Below are positions 33,520 to 42,718 of a stretch of DNA of 64,000 nucleotides, piece after piece. The stretch lies in contig CAZNAD010000003.1 in NCBI GenBank assembly GCA_964571195.1, positions 62,001-126,000 of the forward strand, read 5' to 3'. The first letter of the stretch is position 1, and every line of letters starts with the position of its first letter. Made by a program: the position numbers and the translations under genes. The DNA comes from PALSA-1006 sp964571195. Its GTDB lineage: Bacteria > Pseudomonadota > Gammaproteobacteria > Burkholderiales > Gallionellaceae. Under the pieces are notes generated by a model. It saw only the letters and a list, made by a program, of their open reading frames with translations, did not search any database and was not told the DNA's origin.

Positions 33520-35870
33520 TACGCAGAAGTATTCGCCAGCAGATATTACTGATCGCCTTATTGCCGATGTTGCTGGCGGTCGTGCTGCTGGATGGCTATT
33601 TCCTGTATTCGCGTTTCACTGCCATGGAAAATAATCTGGTCGAGCGGGCCGAGTTGCTGTCCAGACAGATCAGTTCATCGAGCGAATATGCCCTGTTCTC
33701 AGGGAATGCGGAACAGGTTCAGAACGATGTCACGAATGCTTTGAAGCAGAAAGACATCGCTGCCGTCGCCGTTCAGGATATCTCGGGAAAGATGATCGCA
33801 TACGGCGGGGAGACTGTAGATGATGCTGAGCGGGATGCCGTCAATGCATCTGTGACCACCGGCGTCGTATTGGATACCGCAAATTATTTCTGGGTACGGG
33901 GACAAATCACCGCGCTGTCCATTGATCTGAATGGCGCTGGTGGCCTTGATCGTGAGGCCGATCCCAAACTGTTGGGACATGTGTTGATCAAGATGGACAA
34001 GCTCAACCTGAAAAAGTCCAAATGGGAAGTTTTATGGGTGAGCCTGCTGATTTCGGCCATCTTGTTCGGACTGACGATATTCCTCGTGTTGCGAGTATCT
34101 CGCCGCATCACTAATCCGATCAGCGCGCTCAATCATGTGGCACGCAGCATAGGTGAGGGTGATCTGAACATGCAGTTTGCTCCCGCTCCTGCGATCCGGG
34201 AGTTGAACGAACTCGCACTCGCTATCAACGAAATGGCGAAGCAGTTACAAGAAGATCGCGAGGCATTAAGTGCGCAGACAGCGCTATTGCAGGCCAACGA
34301 GGAACGTTTGAACGAGGTCATCAATACGATGCCGGTTGCGCTGTTCATTAAGGATCCTCAAAGCCGCATCATCCTGATGAACAGTGCCTGCGAAGCCCAA
34401 TGGGGGGTATTGTTTGCCAATGTGCAGGGTACTGATGCAAGCCGGTATTTCCCTGCCGAACAGGTGATGGCATTCCTGAAAAAGGACAAAGAGGTTTTCT
34501 CCGGTCGTAAGCTGGTCGATTTTGAAGAGTCGGTCTGGAATTCGGAGATACATGAGAATCGGATTCTGCACACCTTCAAGAAGCCGATCTATGACGCCAA
34601 GGGTTTACCGTTATATTTGATCTGTATCAGTGTGGATATTTCCGAACGCAAGTTGAGTGAGACTCGATTAAAGCAGTTGAACGAAGAGCTGGAGACACGC
34701 ATCGAAGAGGCGACGCGGGAATTGCGCTTGAAGAAAGAGGATGCGGAAAATGCCAATTACGACAAGACCCGTTTTCTTGCTGCGGCAAGTCACGATTTGC
34801 GTCAGCCGATGCATGCCTTGGGATTGTTCGTGGGGGAGCTGCATTCCAAACTGACAACGCCGGAACAGCAGCGGATCGCCGGGAAAGTAGAAGAGTCCGT
34901 AGGTGCATTGTCCAATCTGCTGGATGCCTTATTGGACATCTCTAAGCTCGATGCCGGGGTCGTGACACCCAATATCGTCGCATTCCCGATTAGCGGCTTG
35001 CTCTTCCGTATTGCGCATGATTATGAGCCGTTAGCTGAACACAAGGGATTGACCCTGCGCGTCATACCGAACGATACGGTCATCGAGACCGATCCGATCC
35101 TGCTGGAACGGGTGCTGATCAATCTGATCAGCAATGCATTGCGTTATACCCCGGTGGGAGGAAGAGTGGTTCTGGCTTGTAGAAACAGGGGCGGGAAATT
35201 AAGGATAGAGGTGCGGGATAGCGGCGTCGGCATCCCGGAAAGTGAACAACAGAACATCTTCAAGGAATTCGTCCAGTTGGCCAATAAGGAGCGAGATCGC
35301 AGTAAGGGCTTGGGCTTGGGCTTGGCTATCGTTGATCGTATCGCAAGGTTGTTGCATCTGGAGATCGCGTTGCGCTCCTTGCCGAAACGGGGTTCCGTAT
35401 TTTCGGTTTCTGTCCCTCGGCTGGTCGCTCCCGCCATAGAAGCGCCGCTTTCCGAGGAGCCCAATTTGCCCGCCGAAGATACTCGGCGGGCAAGTGAATT
35501 CGATAATCTGAATGTGCTGGTGATCGATGACAATCCGCTGGTGCGCAAAAGCACTCAAGGAATCATCGAATCTTGGGGCTGCCAAGTTTCGATGGCCGCA
35601 TCATTGAAAGAAGTGAAAGATATCCATGTCAGAGGAGATTTCGATCTGGTGATTTGTGATTATCGCTTGCCTGATGGGGACGGTATTCAGATTGCAGACT
35701 GGGTCAAAGACGATTTCAAACACCAGCCATTGTTCATCCTGATCAGCGGAGATACCTCGCCTGAAGTGTTGCAGATGGTCAATGAGCGAGGAATACAGCT
35801 GTTACACAAGCCGGTACGCCCGGCAAAATTGCGCTCACTGATCCAGTTCCTGTTGAGCCAGCGGTCGTAA
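33516..35870 (+). CDS. Hybrid sensor histidine kinase with PAS and receiver domains
   Basis: It has 784 residues. Order: membrane segment (about 8-28), periplasmic domain (29-170), second membrane segment (171-193), HAMP (about 195-250), coiled coil, PAS (about 268-385), HisKA with H426 in AASHDLRQPMHAL, HATPase (N box LINLISNALRYTP, G1 DSGVGIPE, G2 GLGLGLAIV) and a C-terminal receiver with D715 in VICDYRLPDGDG and a lysine in LLHKPVRP. No phosphotransfer domain or DNA-binding response regulator is encoded nearby. Its position after a TonB receptor and a binding protein suggests it reads ligand occupancy in the periplasm (inference). Confidence 0.92.
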   Translation: MIRRSIRQQILLIALLPMLLAVVLLDGYFLYSRFTAMENNLVERAELLSRQISSSSEYALFSGNAEQVQNDVTNALKQKDIAAVAVQDISGKMIAYGGETVDDAERDAVNASVTTGVVLDTANYFWVRGQITALSIDLNGAGGLDREADPKLLGHVLIKMDKLNLKKSKWEVLWVSLLISAILFGLTIFLVLRVSRRITNPISALNHVARSIGEGDLNMQFAPAPAIRELNELALAINEMAKQLQEDREALSAQTALLQANEERLNEVINTMPVALFIKDPQSRIILMNSACEAQWGVLFANVQGTDASRYFPAEQVMAFLKKDKEVFSGRKLVDFEESVWNSEIHENRILHTFKKPIYDAKGLPLYLICISVDISERKLSETRLKQLNEELETRIEEATRELRLKKEDAENANYDKTRFLAAASHDLRQPMHALGLFVGELHSKLTTPEQQRIAGKVEESVGALSNLLDALLDISKLDAGVVTPNIVAFPISGLLFRIAHDYEPLAEHKGLTLRVIPNDTVIETDPILLERVLINLISNALRYTPVGGRVVLACRNRGGKLRIEVRDSGVGIPESEQQNIFKEFVQLANKERDRSKGLGLGLAIVDRIARLLHLEIALRSLPKRGSVFSVSVPRLVAPAIEAPLSEEPNLPAEDTRRASEFDNLNVLVIDDNPLVRKSTQGIIESWGCQVSMAASLKEVKDIHVRGDFDLVICDYRLPDGDGIQIADWVKDDFKHQPLFILISGDTSPEVLQMVNERGIQLLHKPVRPAKLRSLIQFLLSQRS

Positions 35871-35901
35871 AACTTCCGGCTGCATTCTGCATTGTGGCAA
35901 G

Positions 35902-36351
35902 TTAGCGCCGTTCCTTTTTCATGGCCTGAGCCGCTTCACGCTTGTGCTCTCGTTCTTTTTCCGTTGCGCGCTTGTCATGTTCTTTTTTGCCTTTGGCCAG
36001 GCCGATTTCGAGTTTGATCCGGCTTCCCTTGAAGTGCATATCCAGCGGCATGATGGTGTATCCAGCCCGTTGTGCTTTACCGATCAGTTTCTCGATCTCG
36101 CGCTGGTGCAACAGCAGTTTGCGGGTGCGGGTCGCGTCCGGCAGGATGTGGGACGAGGCGCTGAGCAGTGGGCTGATGTGTGAACCGAACAGGTACAAAG
36201 CCCCGTCTTTGACAGTGACATAAGCTTCCTTGAGCTGGGCGCGCCCGGCCCGGATCGCTTTGACCTCCCAGCCTTCCAGCATGAGTCCCGCTTCATAGCG
36301 TTCTTCGATGAAATACTCGTGGAATGCCTTCTTGTTTTGTACGATGCTCAT
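35902..36351 (-). CDS. smpB: SsrA-binding protein SmpB
   Basis: Partner of tmRNA in trans-translation, rescuing stalled ribosomes. It has 149 residues. Conserved parts are KKAFHEYFIEERYEAGLMLEG, given here as its first part KKAFHEYFIEE (about 7-17), then GWEVKAIRAGRAQLKEAYV, LLLHQREI and the basic C-terminal tail that enters the empty A site. It is divergent from ratA. The tmRNA gene (ssrA) is not in the window. Confidence 0.97.
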   Translation of the reverse strand: MSIVQNKKAFHEYFIEERYEAGLMLEGWEVKAIRAGRAQLKEAYVTVKDGALYLFGSHISPLLSASSHILPDATRTRKLLLHQREIEKLIGKAQRAGYTIMPLDMHFKGSRIKLEIGLAKGKKEHDKRATEKEREHKREAAQAMKKERR

Positions 36352-36394
36352 TTATCGGATTGGAATGCAGGTGTGTTTTGCGTTGCGTTCGGCT

Positions 36395-36403
36395 ATTCTA
36401 CCA
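36395..36403 (-). promoter_or_regulatory. Extended -10 promoter candidate for smpB
   Basis: On the minus strand the sequence reads TGGTAGAAT, an extended -10 (TGn plus TAGAAT), without a clear -35. Transcription would start about 37 bases before smpB. Confidence 0.4.
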
Positions 36404-36431
36404 GCCTTTGGATCGACAGCTCGATAAGCAA

Positions 36432-36869
36432 ATGGCGTTAGTTGAAAAATCAGTGTTGCTTCCCTATAGCGCGGAGCAGATGTTTGCGCTGGTCGATGAT
36501 GTGGCGAGCTACCCGTCATTCTTGCCTTGGTGCGGCGGAGCCAGTGTGGAATCGGTGGCGGAGGGGGTCGTACATGCGACCATTCAGATCAACTACCATC
36601 AGATCAAGCAAAGTTTTACCACCCGGAACGTGCGCCAGGCTCCGCATCACATAGCGATGGCATTACAAGACGGGCCGTTCCGTCAACTGGACGGGGAGTG
36701 GCATTTCACCGCATTGTCCCCGACTGCCTGTAAAATAGCGTTCCGGTTGCATTATGAATTCTCCAGCAGGTTGCTGGAGAAGATGGTCGGTCCGGTATTC
36801 CACTATGTCGCGAACAGTTTTGTGGATGCTTTTACCCACCGTGCAGAAAAGGTATATGCGAACAAATGA
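36432..36869 (+). CDS. ratA: RatA, START/COQ10-like ribosome association protein
   Basis: Small START-like protein. In E. coli RatA binds 50S subunits and blocks subunit joining; related proteins act in ubiquinone function. It has 145 residues from MALVEKSVLL; a longer upstream frame overlaps smpB and looks non-homologous. Visible motifs are PYSAEQMFALVDDVASYPSFLPWC and the C-terminal GPVFHYVANSFVDAFTHRA. The smpB-ratA-ratB neighbourhood is the standard one. The stop overlaps ratB. Confidence 0.93.
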   Translation: MALVEKSVLLPYSAEQMFALVDDVASYPSFLPWCGGASVESVAEGVVHATIQINYHQIKQSFTTRNVRQAPHHIAMALQDGPFRQLDGEWHFTALSPTACKIAFRLHYEFSSRLLEKMVGPVFHYVANSFVDAFTHRAEKVYANK

Positions 36870-37180
36870 GTGATGAAAAGATCAAGATAGAGATGGTTTA
36901 TGCCTTACCCCATGAGCAAACGTTGCTCAAGCTGGAGGTGCCGGCCAATTCGACAATAGCCGACGCGCTTAAATTATCCGGTTTGGTGGAGAAGCATCCC
37001 GAAATCGACCTTGAAAAAGGAAAGTTCGGCTTGTATGGCAAGCTCAGCAAAACCGACACTGTATTGCGCGAAAAAGACCGTATCGAGATATACCGTCCAT
37101 TGCTGGCCGACCCCAAAGAGGTGCGCCGCAAGCGCGCCGAAGAGGGCAAGGTTATGAAAAAAGGTGGCGGCGATATCTGA
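36866..37180 (+). CDS. ratB: RatB/RnfH family ubiquitin-like protein
   Basis: It has 104 residues and belongs to the UPF0125 (RnfH) family with a beta-grasp fold; the exact function is not known. Recognised parts are IEMVYALPHEQTLLKLEV, LEKGKFGLYGK and DRIEIYRPLLADPKEVRRKRA, the usual family C-terminal sequence. It is coupled to ratA by ATGA and to the next gene by a one-base overlap. Confidence 0.9.
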   Translation: MSDEKIKIEMVYALPHEQTLLKLEVPANSTIADALKLSGLVEKHPEIDLEKGKFGLYGKLSKTDTVLREKDRIEIYRPLLADPKEVRRKRAEEGKVMKKGGGDI

Positions 37181-38046
37181 TGCTGGATCATGACTTGCAC
37201 TGCCACTCGACGGTCTCGGACGGTTTGCTTTCTCCGACAGAATTAGTCATGCGAGCCGCCGAGCGCGGCGTAAAATCCCTGGCACTCACCGACCACGACA
37301 ATGTCGACGGTTTGGCCGAAGCGGCACAGGCGGCACTGCGTTGCGGTATCGAATTCATCAACGGGGTAGAGATCTCGGTTACTTGGCGCAACCATACGCT
37401 GCATATCGTCGGATTGCATATCGATCCGCATCATCCGGTCCTGGTTGCGGGATTGCACGGTATACGCAGCGGGCGTCGGCATCGTGCTGAACTGATGGCC
37501 GAATCGCTGGCACGTTCCGGTATCGGCGGTGTGCTGGAAGGGGCTTATCGCTATAGCGCGAACCCTGACATCATCGGGCGCACCCACTTTGCGCGATATC
37601 TGGTAGAAACCGGCCATTGCAAGGATGTGGCCAGCGTGTTCAAACGTTATCTGGTCAAAGGCAAGCCCGGTTATGTGTCGCATCAGTGGGCGGAATTGCA
37701 GGACGCGATCAACTGGATACGCGCTGCCGGCGGTATCGCCGTGTTGGCGCATCCTGGGCGCTATACCGCAGGGCGCAAAGCCATGGGCAAATCGACATTG
37801 CACGAGTTATTGCAAGAATTCACCGCTATGGGCGGGCAGGGGATAGAAGTCGTGACGGGCAGCCACACGCCTCCGCAATATGCCGAATTCGGGCGTTATG
37901 CGACCGAGTTCGGTCTGTTGTGTTCCTGCGGCTCAGACTATCACGGGCCGGGGGAAAGTTATCGTGATCTCGGGCATCTGCCCGATCTACCGCTGGAGTG
38001 CAAACCGATCTGGGAAGCGTGGGAAGCCGCCCCCGCACGGGCTTAG
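37180..38046 (+). CDS. rnm: PHP-domain phosphoesterase (RNase AM / nucleotide 3',5'-bisphosphatase family)
   Basis: Metal-dependent PHP-family enzyme, 288 residues. Characterised relatives hydrolyse 3',5'-nucleotide bisphosphates and trim RNA 5' ends (E. coli YciV/RNase AM). Metal ligands are visible in DLHCHSTVSDG (start), LTDHDN, AHPGRY and CGSDYHGPG. It precedes yciO, the same order as E. coli yciV-yciO, which supports the assignment. Confidence 0.88.
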   Translation: MLDHDLHCHSTVSDGLLSPTELVMRAAERGVKSLALTDHDNVDGLAEAAQAALRCGIEFINGVEISVTWRNHTLHIVGLHIDPHHPVLVAGLHGIRSGRRHRAELMAESLARSGIGGVLEGAYRYSANPDIIGRTHFARYLVETGHCKDVASVFKRYLVKGKPGYVSHQWAELQDAINWIRAAGGIAVLAHPGRYTAGRKAMGKSTLHELLQEFTAMGGQGIEVVTGSHTPPQYAEFGRYATEFGLLCSCGSDYHGPGESYRDLGHLPDLPLECKPIWEAWEAAPARA

Positions 38047-38048
38047 TT

Positions 38049-38678
38049 ATGGCGCAATTCTTCGTCATCCATCCCGATAATCCTCAGCCGCGCTTGGTTA
38101 AACAAGCGGCTGCACTGGTACGCGAAGGGGCGGTGATCGTCTATCCAACCGATTCGGGTTATGCCTTGGGCTGCCATCTGGGGGATAAAGATGCGGTCGC
38201 GCGTATCCGCCAGATTCGCGGGGTGGACGATAAACACCATATGACATTGGTCTGCCGCGACCTTTCCGAATTGGCCAAATATGCGCGGGTGGATAATGCT
38301 CAGTTCCGTTTGCTGAAGAACAATACGCCGGGCAGCTACACCTTCATTCTGGATGCAACCAAAGAGGTGCCGCGCCGCCTGCAACACCCCAAGCGGAGTA
38401 CGGTGGGGCTGCGTATCCCGGATCATACGGTAGCGCTGGCGCTGCTTGAGGAATTGAACGAGCCGTTGATCAGTTCCACGCTCATTTTGGCTGATGCCCA
38501 TCATCCGCTCACCGACATCGACGAGATCCGCGAACTCTTGGAGAGCAGGGTGGAATTGATCGTCGAAGGCGGCTCGGTTGGGCTCGAACCGACCACGGTG
38601 ATTGACTTGACCGAGACTGCGCCGGTGTTGGTCCGGCGCGGAAAAGGGGATGTCGCCGTATTCGGAATCGAGGATTAA
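38049..38678 (+). CDS. yciO: YciO, TsaC/Sua5-like protein
   Basis: YrdC-fold protein, 209 residues from MAQFFVIHP. The KxR/SxN-type nucleotide site of this fold appears in IVYPTDSGYALGC and the later STVGLRIPDH. YciO is a paralogue of threonylcarbamoyl-AMP synthase (TsaC) whose role is less clear. TsaC itself is the alternative, but the length, sequence and position behind the rnm gene favour YciO. It overlaps nothing; the M50 protease starts one base after its stop. Confidence 0.88.
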   Translation: MAQFFVIHPDNPQPRLVKQAAALVREGAVIVYPTDSGYALGCHLGDKDAVARIRQIRGVDDKHHMTLVCRDLSELAKYARVDNAQFRLLKNNTPGSYTFILDATKEVPRRLQHPKRSTVGLRIPDHTVALALLEELNEPLISSTLILADAHHPLTDIDEIRELLESRVELIVEGGSVGLEPTTVIDLTETAPVLVRRGKGDVAVFGIED

Positions 38679-38679
38679 T

Positions 38680-39327
38680 ATGAACTTTGACGCGCTGATC
38701 CAAACCATCGCTATCGCCGCGATACCGGTGTTGTTCGCCATCACCCTGCACGAAGCGGCACACGGCTACGTGGCCCGCCATTTTGGGGACATGACCGCCT
38801 ATCAACAGGGGCGTATCAGCCTCAATCCCTTGCGCCACATCGATCCGGTCGGCACCATCCTGTTGCCGTTGATGACCCTTTGGCTGGGTGGGATACTGTT
38901 TGGCTGGGCAAAGCCGGTTCCTGTCAATTTCGCCGCGTTACGCCGTCCCAAGCAGGATATGTTGTGGGTAGCCTTGGCCGGACCGGCGGCCAATTTGTTC
39001 ATGGCGTTGTTTTGGGGGCTGTGGGCCAAGGTCGCATGGCTGTCACCGGACAGTTATTTCGCTGAGCCGCTGATGGAAATGGCCCAGTTAGGGGTTAAAA
39101 TCAACGCCATCCTGTTCGTATTGAACCTGTTGCCGCTGCCACCGCTGGATGGTGGGCGTATTTCGATCAGTATGTTGCCGCCGCGCTGGGGCTTCCAGTT
39201 GGCAAAACTGGAGCCTTATGGCATGTTCATCCTGATTGGTCTGGCGATCACACCCGTATTGGGCTGGGTGTTGGCTCCACCGGTCATCGGTTTGATCGAT
39301 TTGATTAATTTTATTTTTGGTTTCTGA
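38680..39327 (+). CDS. Site-2 protease family membrane metallopeptidase (M50)
   Basis: Polytopic zinc protease, 215 residues from MNFDALIQT. The zinc motif HEAAH is in the first membrane region (about 25-29, TLHEAAHGYVA) and the second metal motif is LPLPPLDGGR (about 155-164). It lacks PDZ and CBS domains, so it is a minimal type and not RseP. Its substrate is unknown. It sits between yciO and trpS, a conserved proteobacterial position. Confidence 0.9.
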   Translation: MNFDALIQTIAIAAIPVLFAITLHEAAHGYVARHFGDMTAYQQGRISLNPLRHIDPVGTILLPLMTLWLGGILFGWAKPVPVNFAALRRPKQDMLWVALAGPAANLFMALFWGLWAKVAWLSPDSYFAEPLMEMAQLGVKINAILFVLNLLPLPPLDGGRISISMLPPRWGFQLAKLEPYGMFILIGLAITPVLGWVLAPPVIGLIDLINFIFGF

Positions 39328-39335
39328 ATCTGACT

Positions 39336-40538
39336 ATGTTTGCTGATCGCGTGTTATCCGGGATGCGTCCCACAGGCAGTTTGCACCTGGGGCACTACCA
39401 CGGTGTGTTGAAGAACTGGGTGGAGATGCAGCAGGAGTTCCAATGCCTGTTTTTCGTCGCCGACTGGCATGCCCTGACCACGCATTACGACACGCCGCAG
39501 GTGATTGAACAGAACGTGTGGGACATGGTGATCGATTGGTTGGCCGCAGGTGTCGATCCGGCGCGCGCCACCTTGTTCATACAGTCCAGAGTGCCCGAAC
39601 ATGCCGAATTGCATCTGTTGCTCTCTATGATCACGCCGCTGGGCTGGCTGGAACGTATGCCGACCTACAAGGACCAGCAGGAGAAACTTTCTGGAAAAGA
39701 CCTCAGTACCTACGGATTTCTGGGATATCCGCTGCTGCAAAGCGCGGACATCCTCATCTACCGGGCGACACAAGTGCCGGTAGGCGAGGATCAGGTGCCG
39801 CACATCGAATTCACCCGCGAGATCGCCCGCCGTTTTAATCATATCTATGGGCGCGAGGCTGGTTTTGAAGAGAAGGCCGAGGCCGCGATCAAAAAACTGG
39901 GCAGCAAAAAAGCCAAGTTGTATGCCGAATTGCGTACCCGCTACCAGGAGCAGGGGGACGATGAGGCGCTGGAATCGGCCAAATCGCTGTTGGATGAACA
40001 ACAAAGTCTGAGCCTGGGGGATCGCGAACGTCTGTTCGGCTATCTTGAGGGGGGCGGCAAGATGATCTTGTCCGAACCACAGGCGATGCTCACCAAGGCT
40101 TCGCGTATGCCGGGTCTGGACGGACAGAAGATGTCGAAATCCTACGGCAACACCATCAGCCTGCGCGAAGATGAGGAAAGTGTCGGCAAGAAGATCCGCA
40201 CCATGCCGACCGATCCAGCGCGTATCCGCCGCACTGATGCGGGCGATCCGGCGCGCTGCCCGGTCTGGCAACTGCATGAGGTGTATTCCGGCGAGGACAC
40301 CCAGCAGTGGGTGCAACACGGTTGCAAGACGGCGGGTATCGGCTGCATCGAATGCAAACAGCCGGTGATCGCTGCGGTGCTGGAAGAACAGAAACCGATG
40401 CGCGAACGCGCCCAGCAGTATCTGGACGATCCTACTCTGGTGCGCAATATCATCGCCGACGGTTGCGAGAAGGCCAGCAAACTGGCGAGCGAGACCATGC
40501 GTGATGTGCGTGAAGCGATGGGCTTAAGCTACAGTTGA
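39336..40538 (+). CDS. trpS: Tryptophanyl-tRNA synthetase
   Basis: Class Ic aminoacyl-tRNA synthetase charging tRNA-Trp, 400 residues, the longer proteobacterial variant. The HIGH-like motif is GSLHLGHYHG (about 12-21) and KMSKS is intact in GQKMSKSYGN. An insert with a CxxC-like stretch (CKTAGIGCIECK) lies near the C-terminus. The stop is 6 bases before the scpA ATG. Confidence 0.97.
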   Translation: MFADRVLSGMRPTGSLHLGHYHGVLKNWVEMQQEFQCLFFVADWHALTTHYDTPQVIEQNVWDMVIDWLAAGVDPARATLFIQSRVPEHAELHLLLSMITPLGWLERMPTYKDQQEKLSGKDLSTYGFLGYPLLQSADILIYRATQVPVGEDQVPHIEFTREIARRFNHIYGREAGFEEKAEAAIKKLGSKKAKLYAELRTRYQEQGDDEALESAKSLLDEQQSLSLGDRERLFGYLEGGGKMILSEPQAMLTKASRMPGLDGQKMSKSYGNTISLREDEESVGKKIRTMPTDPARIRRTDAGDPARCPVWQLHEVYSGEDTQQWVQHGCKTAGIGCIECKQPVIAAVLEEQKPMRERAQQYLDDPTLVRNIIADGCEKASKLASETMRDVREAMGLSYS

Positions 40539-40543
40539 TCCTT

Positions 40544-41347
40544 ATGAGCCAAGCTGAATTACAACTCATCCCGCGCGCACTCATCCACGGCGAACCGCTG
40601 TTGGAGATGCCATCGGATCTTTATATTCCCCCGGACGCACTGGAGCTGGTGCTGGAAACGTTCCAGGGGCCGCTGGACCTGTTGTTGTACCTGATCCGCA
40701 AGCATAATCTGGATGTCCTCGACATCCCGATGGCACAGCTCACCCAGCAATACATGAGCTACATCGAACTCATGCAGCGCAACCGCCTGGAGTTGGCGGC
40801 CGAATATCTGTTGATGGCGGCGGTGCTGATCGAGATCAAGTCGCGTATGTTATTGCCGCGCCCGCCCAAGATGGGCGAAGAAGAAATCGAAGACCCGCGT
40901 GCCGAATTGATGCGGCGCTTGCTGGAATATGAACAGATGAAACTGGCCGCACAACGTTTGAACGACCTGCCGCAAGCCGGGCGTGACTTCGAACTGGTAC
41001 AGGTGCTGATCGAACGCACGGTGATCGAACGCTTGCCCAGTGTCAGCGTGGAAGACCTGCGTATCGCTTGGATGACGCTGCTGACGCGGGCAAAAGTGAA
41101 CGCGCATCACAAGGTGCGGCGCGAGGAACTATCGGTGCGTGAGCAGATGACTCGGTTGTTGCGGCAATTGCGGCATGGTGAATTCGAGCCATTCGAGAAT
41201 CTGTTCGACCATGCCGGCGGCATTCCGCAACTGGTTGTCACCTTCATCGCCATTCTGGAATTGGCCAAAGAAACTTTGATCGAGATCACGCAAACTGAAA
41301 CGTTGGGGAACATCTATGTCCGAACAAGTCGCCTCACCCTCGAATGA
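40544..41347 (+). CDS. scpA: Segregation and condensation protein ScpA
   Basis: Kleisin subunit that bridges SMC heads in the bacterial condensin. It has 267 residues; the ATG at 40544 is preferred over a TTG 9 bases upstream that overlaps trpS. Typical motifs are ETFQGPLDLLLYLIRKHNLDVLDIPM (short core FQGPLDLLLYLI, about 41-52) and AAEYLLMAAVLIEIKSRMLLP. The C-terminus overlaps scpB by 32 bases. No smc gene is in the window. Confidence 0.95.
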   Translation: MSQAELQLIPRALIHGEPLLEMPSDLYIPPDALELVLETFQGPLDLLLYLIRKHNLDVLDIPMAQLTQQYMSYIELMQRNRLELAAEYLLMAAVLIEIKSRMLLPRPPKMGEEEIEDPRAELMRRLLEYEQMKLAAQRLNDLPQAGRDFELVQVLIERTVIERLPSVSVEDLRIAWMTLLTRAKVNAHHKVRREELSVREQMTRLLRQLRHGEFEPFENLFDHAGGIPQLVVTFIAILELAKETLIEITQTETLGNIYVRTSRLTLE

Positions 41348-41933
41348 TCTGCCTGCCGTGACTGCACCGGAAGGTGGCTTGGCCGATGTCGCGCAGTTGA
41401 AAAGGATATTCGAAGCGGCCCTGATGACTTCGCTTGAGCCGTTGTCAATGTCCGAGTTGAAGAAGCTCAGCGATGTGCCACTTGAGACCGCCCGGATCGA
41501 AGAGCTGTTGCAACAATTGGCGACAGAATATGCCGACAGCGGTATCGAGTTGAATCGTGTCGCCAGCGGTTGGCGCTTTCGTGCGCGTCCCGAGATGCAG
41601 GCTTACCTCGAGCGTCTCGACCCGCAAAAGCCCCCGCGTTATTCACGGGCCGTGATGGAGACGCTGGCGATCATCGCCTATCGGCAACCGGTGACCCGGG
41701 GTGATATCGAAGAGATACGCGGTGTTGTTGTTTCGGCTCAGGTGTTGAAGACCTTGGAGTCGCGCGGTTGGGTCGAAAGTATCGGTACGCGCGATACTCC
41801 CGGAAAACCCGCGCTTTATGCCACCACCCAACAGTTGCTGGATGATCTGAATCTGCGCTCCCTGAGCGAACTTCCCGCTCTGGAAGAGATGGGGAATCTA
41901 CTGGAGCCCGCCGTCCAGCAGGATGCTAATTGA
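41316..41933 (+). CDS. scpB: Segregation and condensation protein ScpB
   Basis: Winged-helix partner of ScpA in the SMC complex. It has 205 residues. The core PRYSRAVMETLAIIAYRQPV followed by TRGDIEEIRGVV is characteristic. It is translationally nested with scpA (32-base overlap) and overlaps the next gene at TTGA. In many relatives rluB follows scpB; here a SpoU-type methyltransferase does. Confidence 0.95.
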   Translation: MSEQVASPSNDLPAVTAPEGGLADVAQLKRIFEAALMTSLEPLSMSELKKLSDVPLETARIEELLQQLATEYADSGIELNRVASGWRFRARPEMQAYLERLDPQKPPRYSRAVMETLAIIAYRQPVTRGDIEEIRGVVVSAQVLKTLESRGWVESIGTRDTPGKPALYATTQQLLDDLNLRSLSELPALEEMGNLLEPAVQQDAN

Positions 41934-42718
41934 CCTCCGCGTTGAAACACATCTCCTCGCGCGAGAATCCCTTCTTCAAAGAGCTGGGCAAGCTGGCCAC
42001 TTCCTCCCGCCAGCGGCGCAAGATCGGGCAGACCTTGCTGGATGGGGCGCATCTTGTTCGAGCCTATCTGGACGCGGGGAATCTCCCCCTGCACTTCTTG
42101 GTCAATGCCGCTGCGGCTCAGGATGCTGAGATCAGCGGATTGCTCGAACGGCTCCCGGCAGTGCCGCAGACCTGCCTGGATGATGCTCTCTTCACGCAAT
42201 TGACCGAACTGAAGACTCCGAGCGGACTGCTTGCACTGATTGAATTGCCCCGACCGCATGTCTCGCCTTCGCACAGCCGTTTCGCTCTTTTGCTGGAAGA
42301 TATCCAAGACCCCGGCAATCTGGGGTCGATCTTGCGTACGGCCGCAGCCGCAGGATGTGATGCGGCTTTTCTTTCTGATGGATGCGCCGATGCCTGGTCG
42401 CCCAAAGTGTTGCGTGCGGCGATGGGAGGGCATTTCGCGCTGAGCATCCACGAGCATGCCGATCTGTTCAATGTGGCCGCTCTGTTCGAGGGCATGGTTC
42501 TGGCAACTTCTTTGCAGGCCGGTATGAGCCTTTATGACAGCAAGCTCACTGGCAATATCGCTTTTGCACTGGGTAATGAAGGGGCGGGGCTATCGAACAC
42601 ATTAGCAGGACTCTGCCGCCAGCATGTGAGCATCCCGATGCCGGGAAAGGTCGAATCGTTGAACGTTGCGGCGGCAGCGGCCGTGTGTCTGTTTGAGGCG
42701 GCACGGCAACGCAGATAG
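41930..42718 (+). CDS. SpoU/TrmH-family RNA 2'-O-methyltransferase
   Basis: SAM-dependent SPOUT enzyme, 262 residues from a TTG that overlaps the scpB stop. The three SpoU motifs are clear: LLLEDIQDPGNLGSILRTAA, FALGNEGAGLS and IPMPGKVESLNVAAAAAVCLFE. The N-terminal substrate-binding domain (about 1-95) resembles the RlmB/TsnR type. The exact RNA target cannot be named. Its stop directly abuts the pgi stop on the other strand. Confidence 0.9.
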   Translation: MTSALKHISSRENPFFKELGKLATSSRQRRKIGQTLLDGAHLVRAYLDAGNLPLHFLVNAAAAQDAEISGLLERLPAVPQTCLDDALFTQLTELKTPSGLLALIELPRPHVSPSHSRFALLLEDIQDPGNLGSILRTAAAAGCDAAFLSDGCADAWSPKVLRAAMGGHFALSIHEHADLFNVAALFEGMVLATSLQAGMSLYDSKLTGNIAFALGNEGAGLSNTLAGLCRQHVSIPMPGKVESLNVAAAAAVCLFEAARQRR

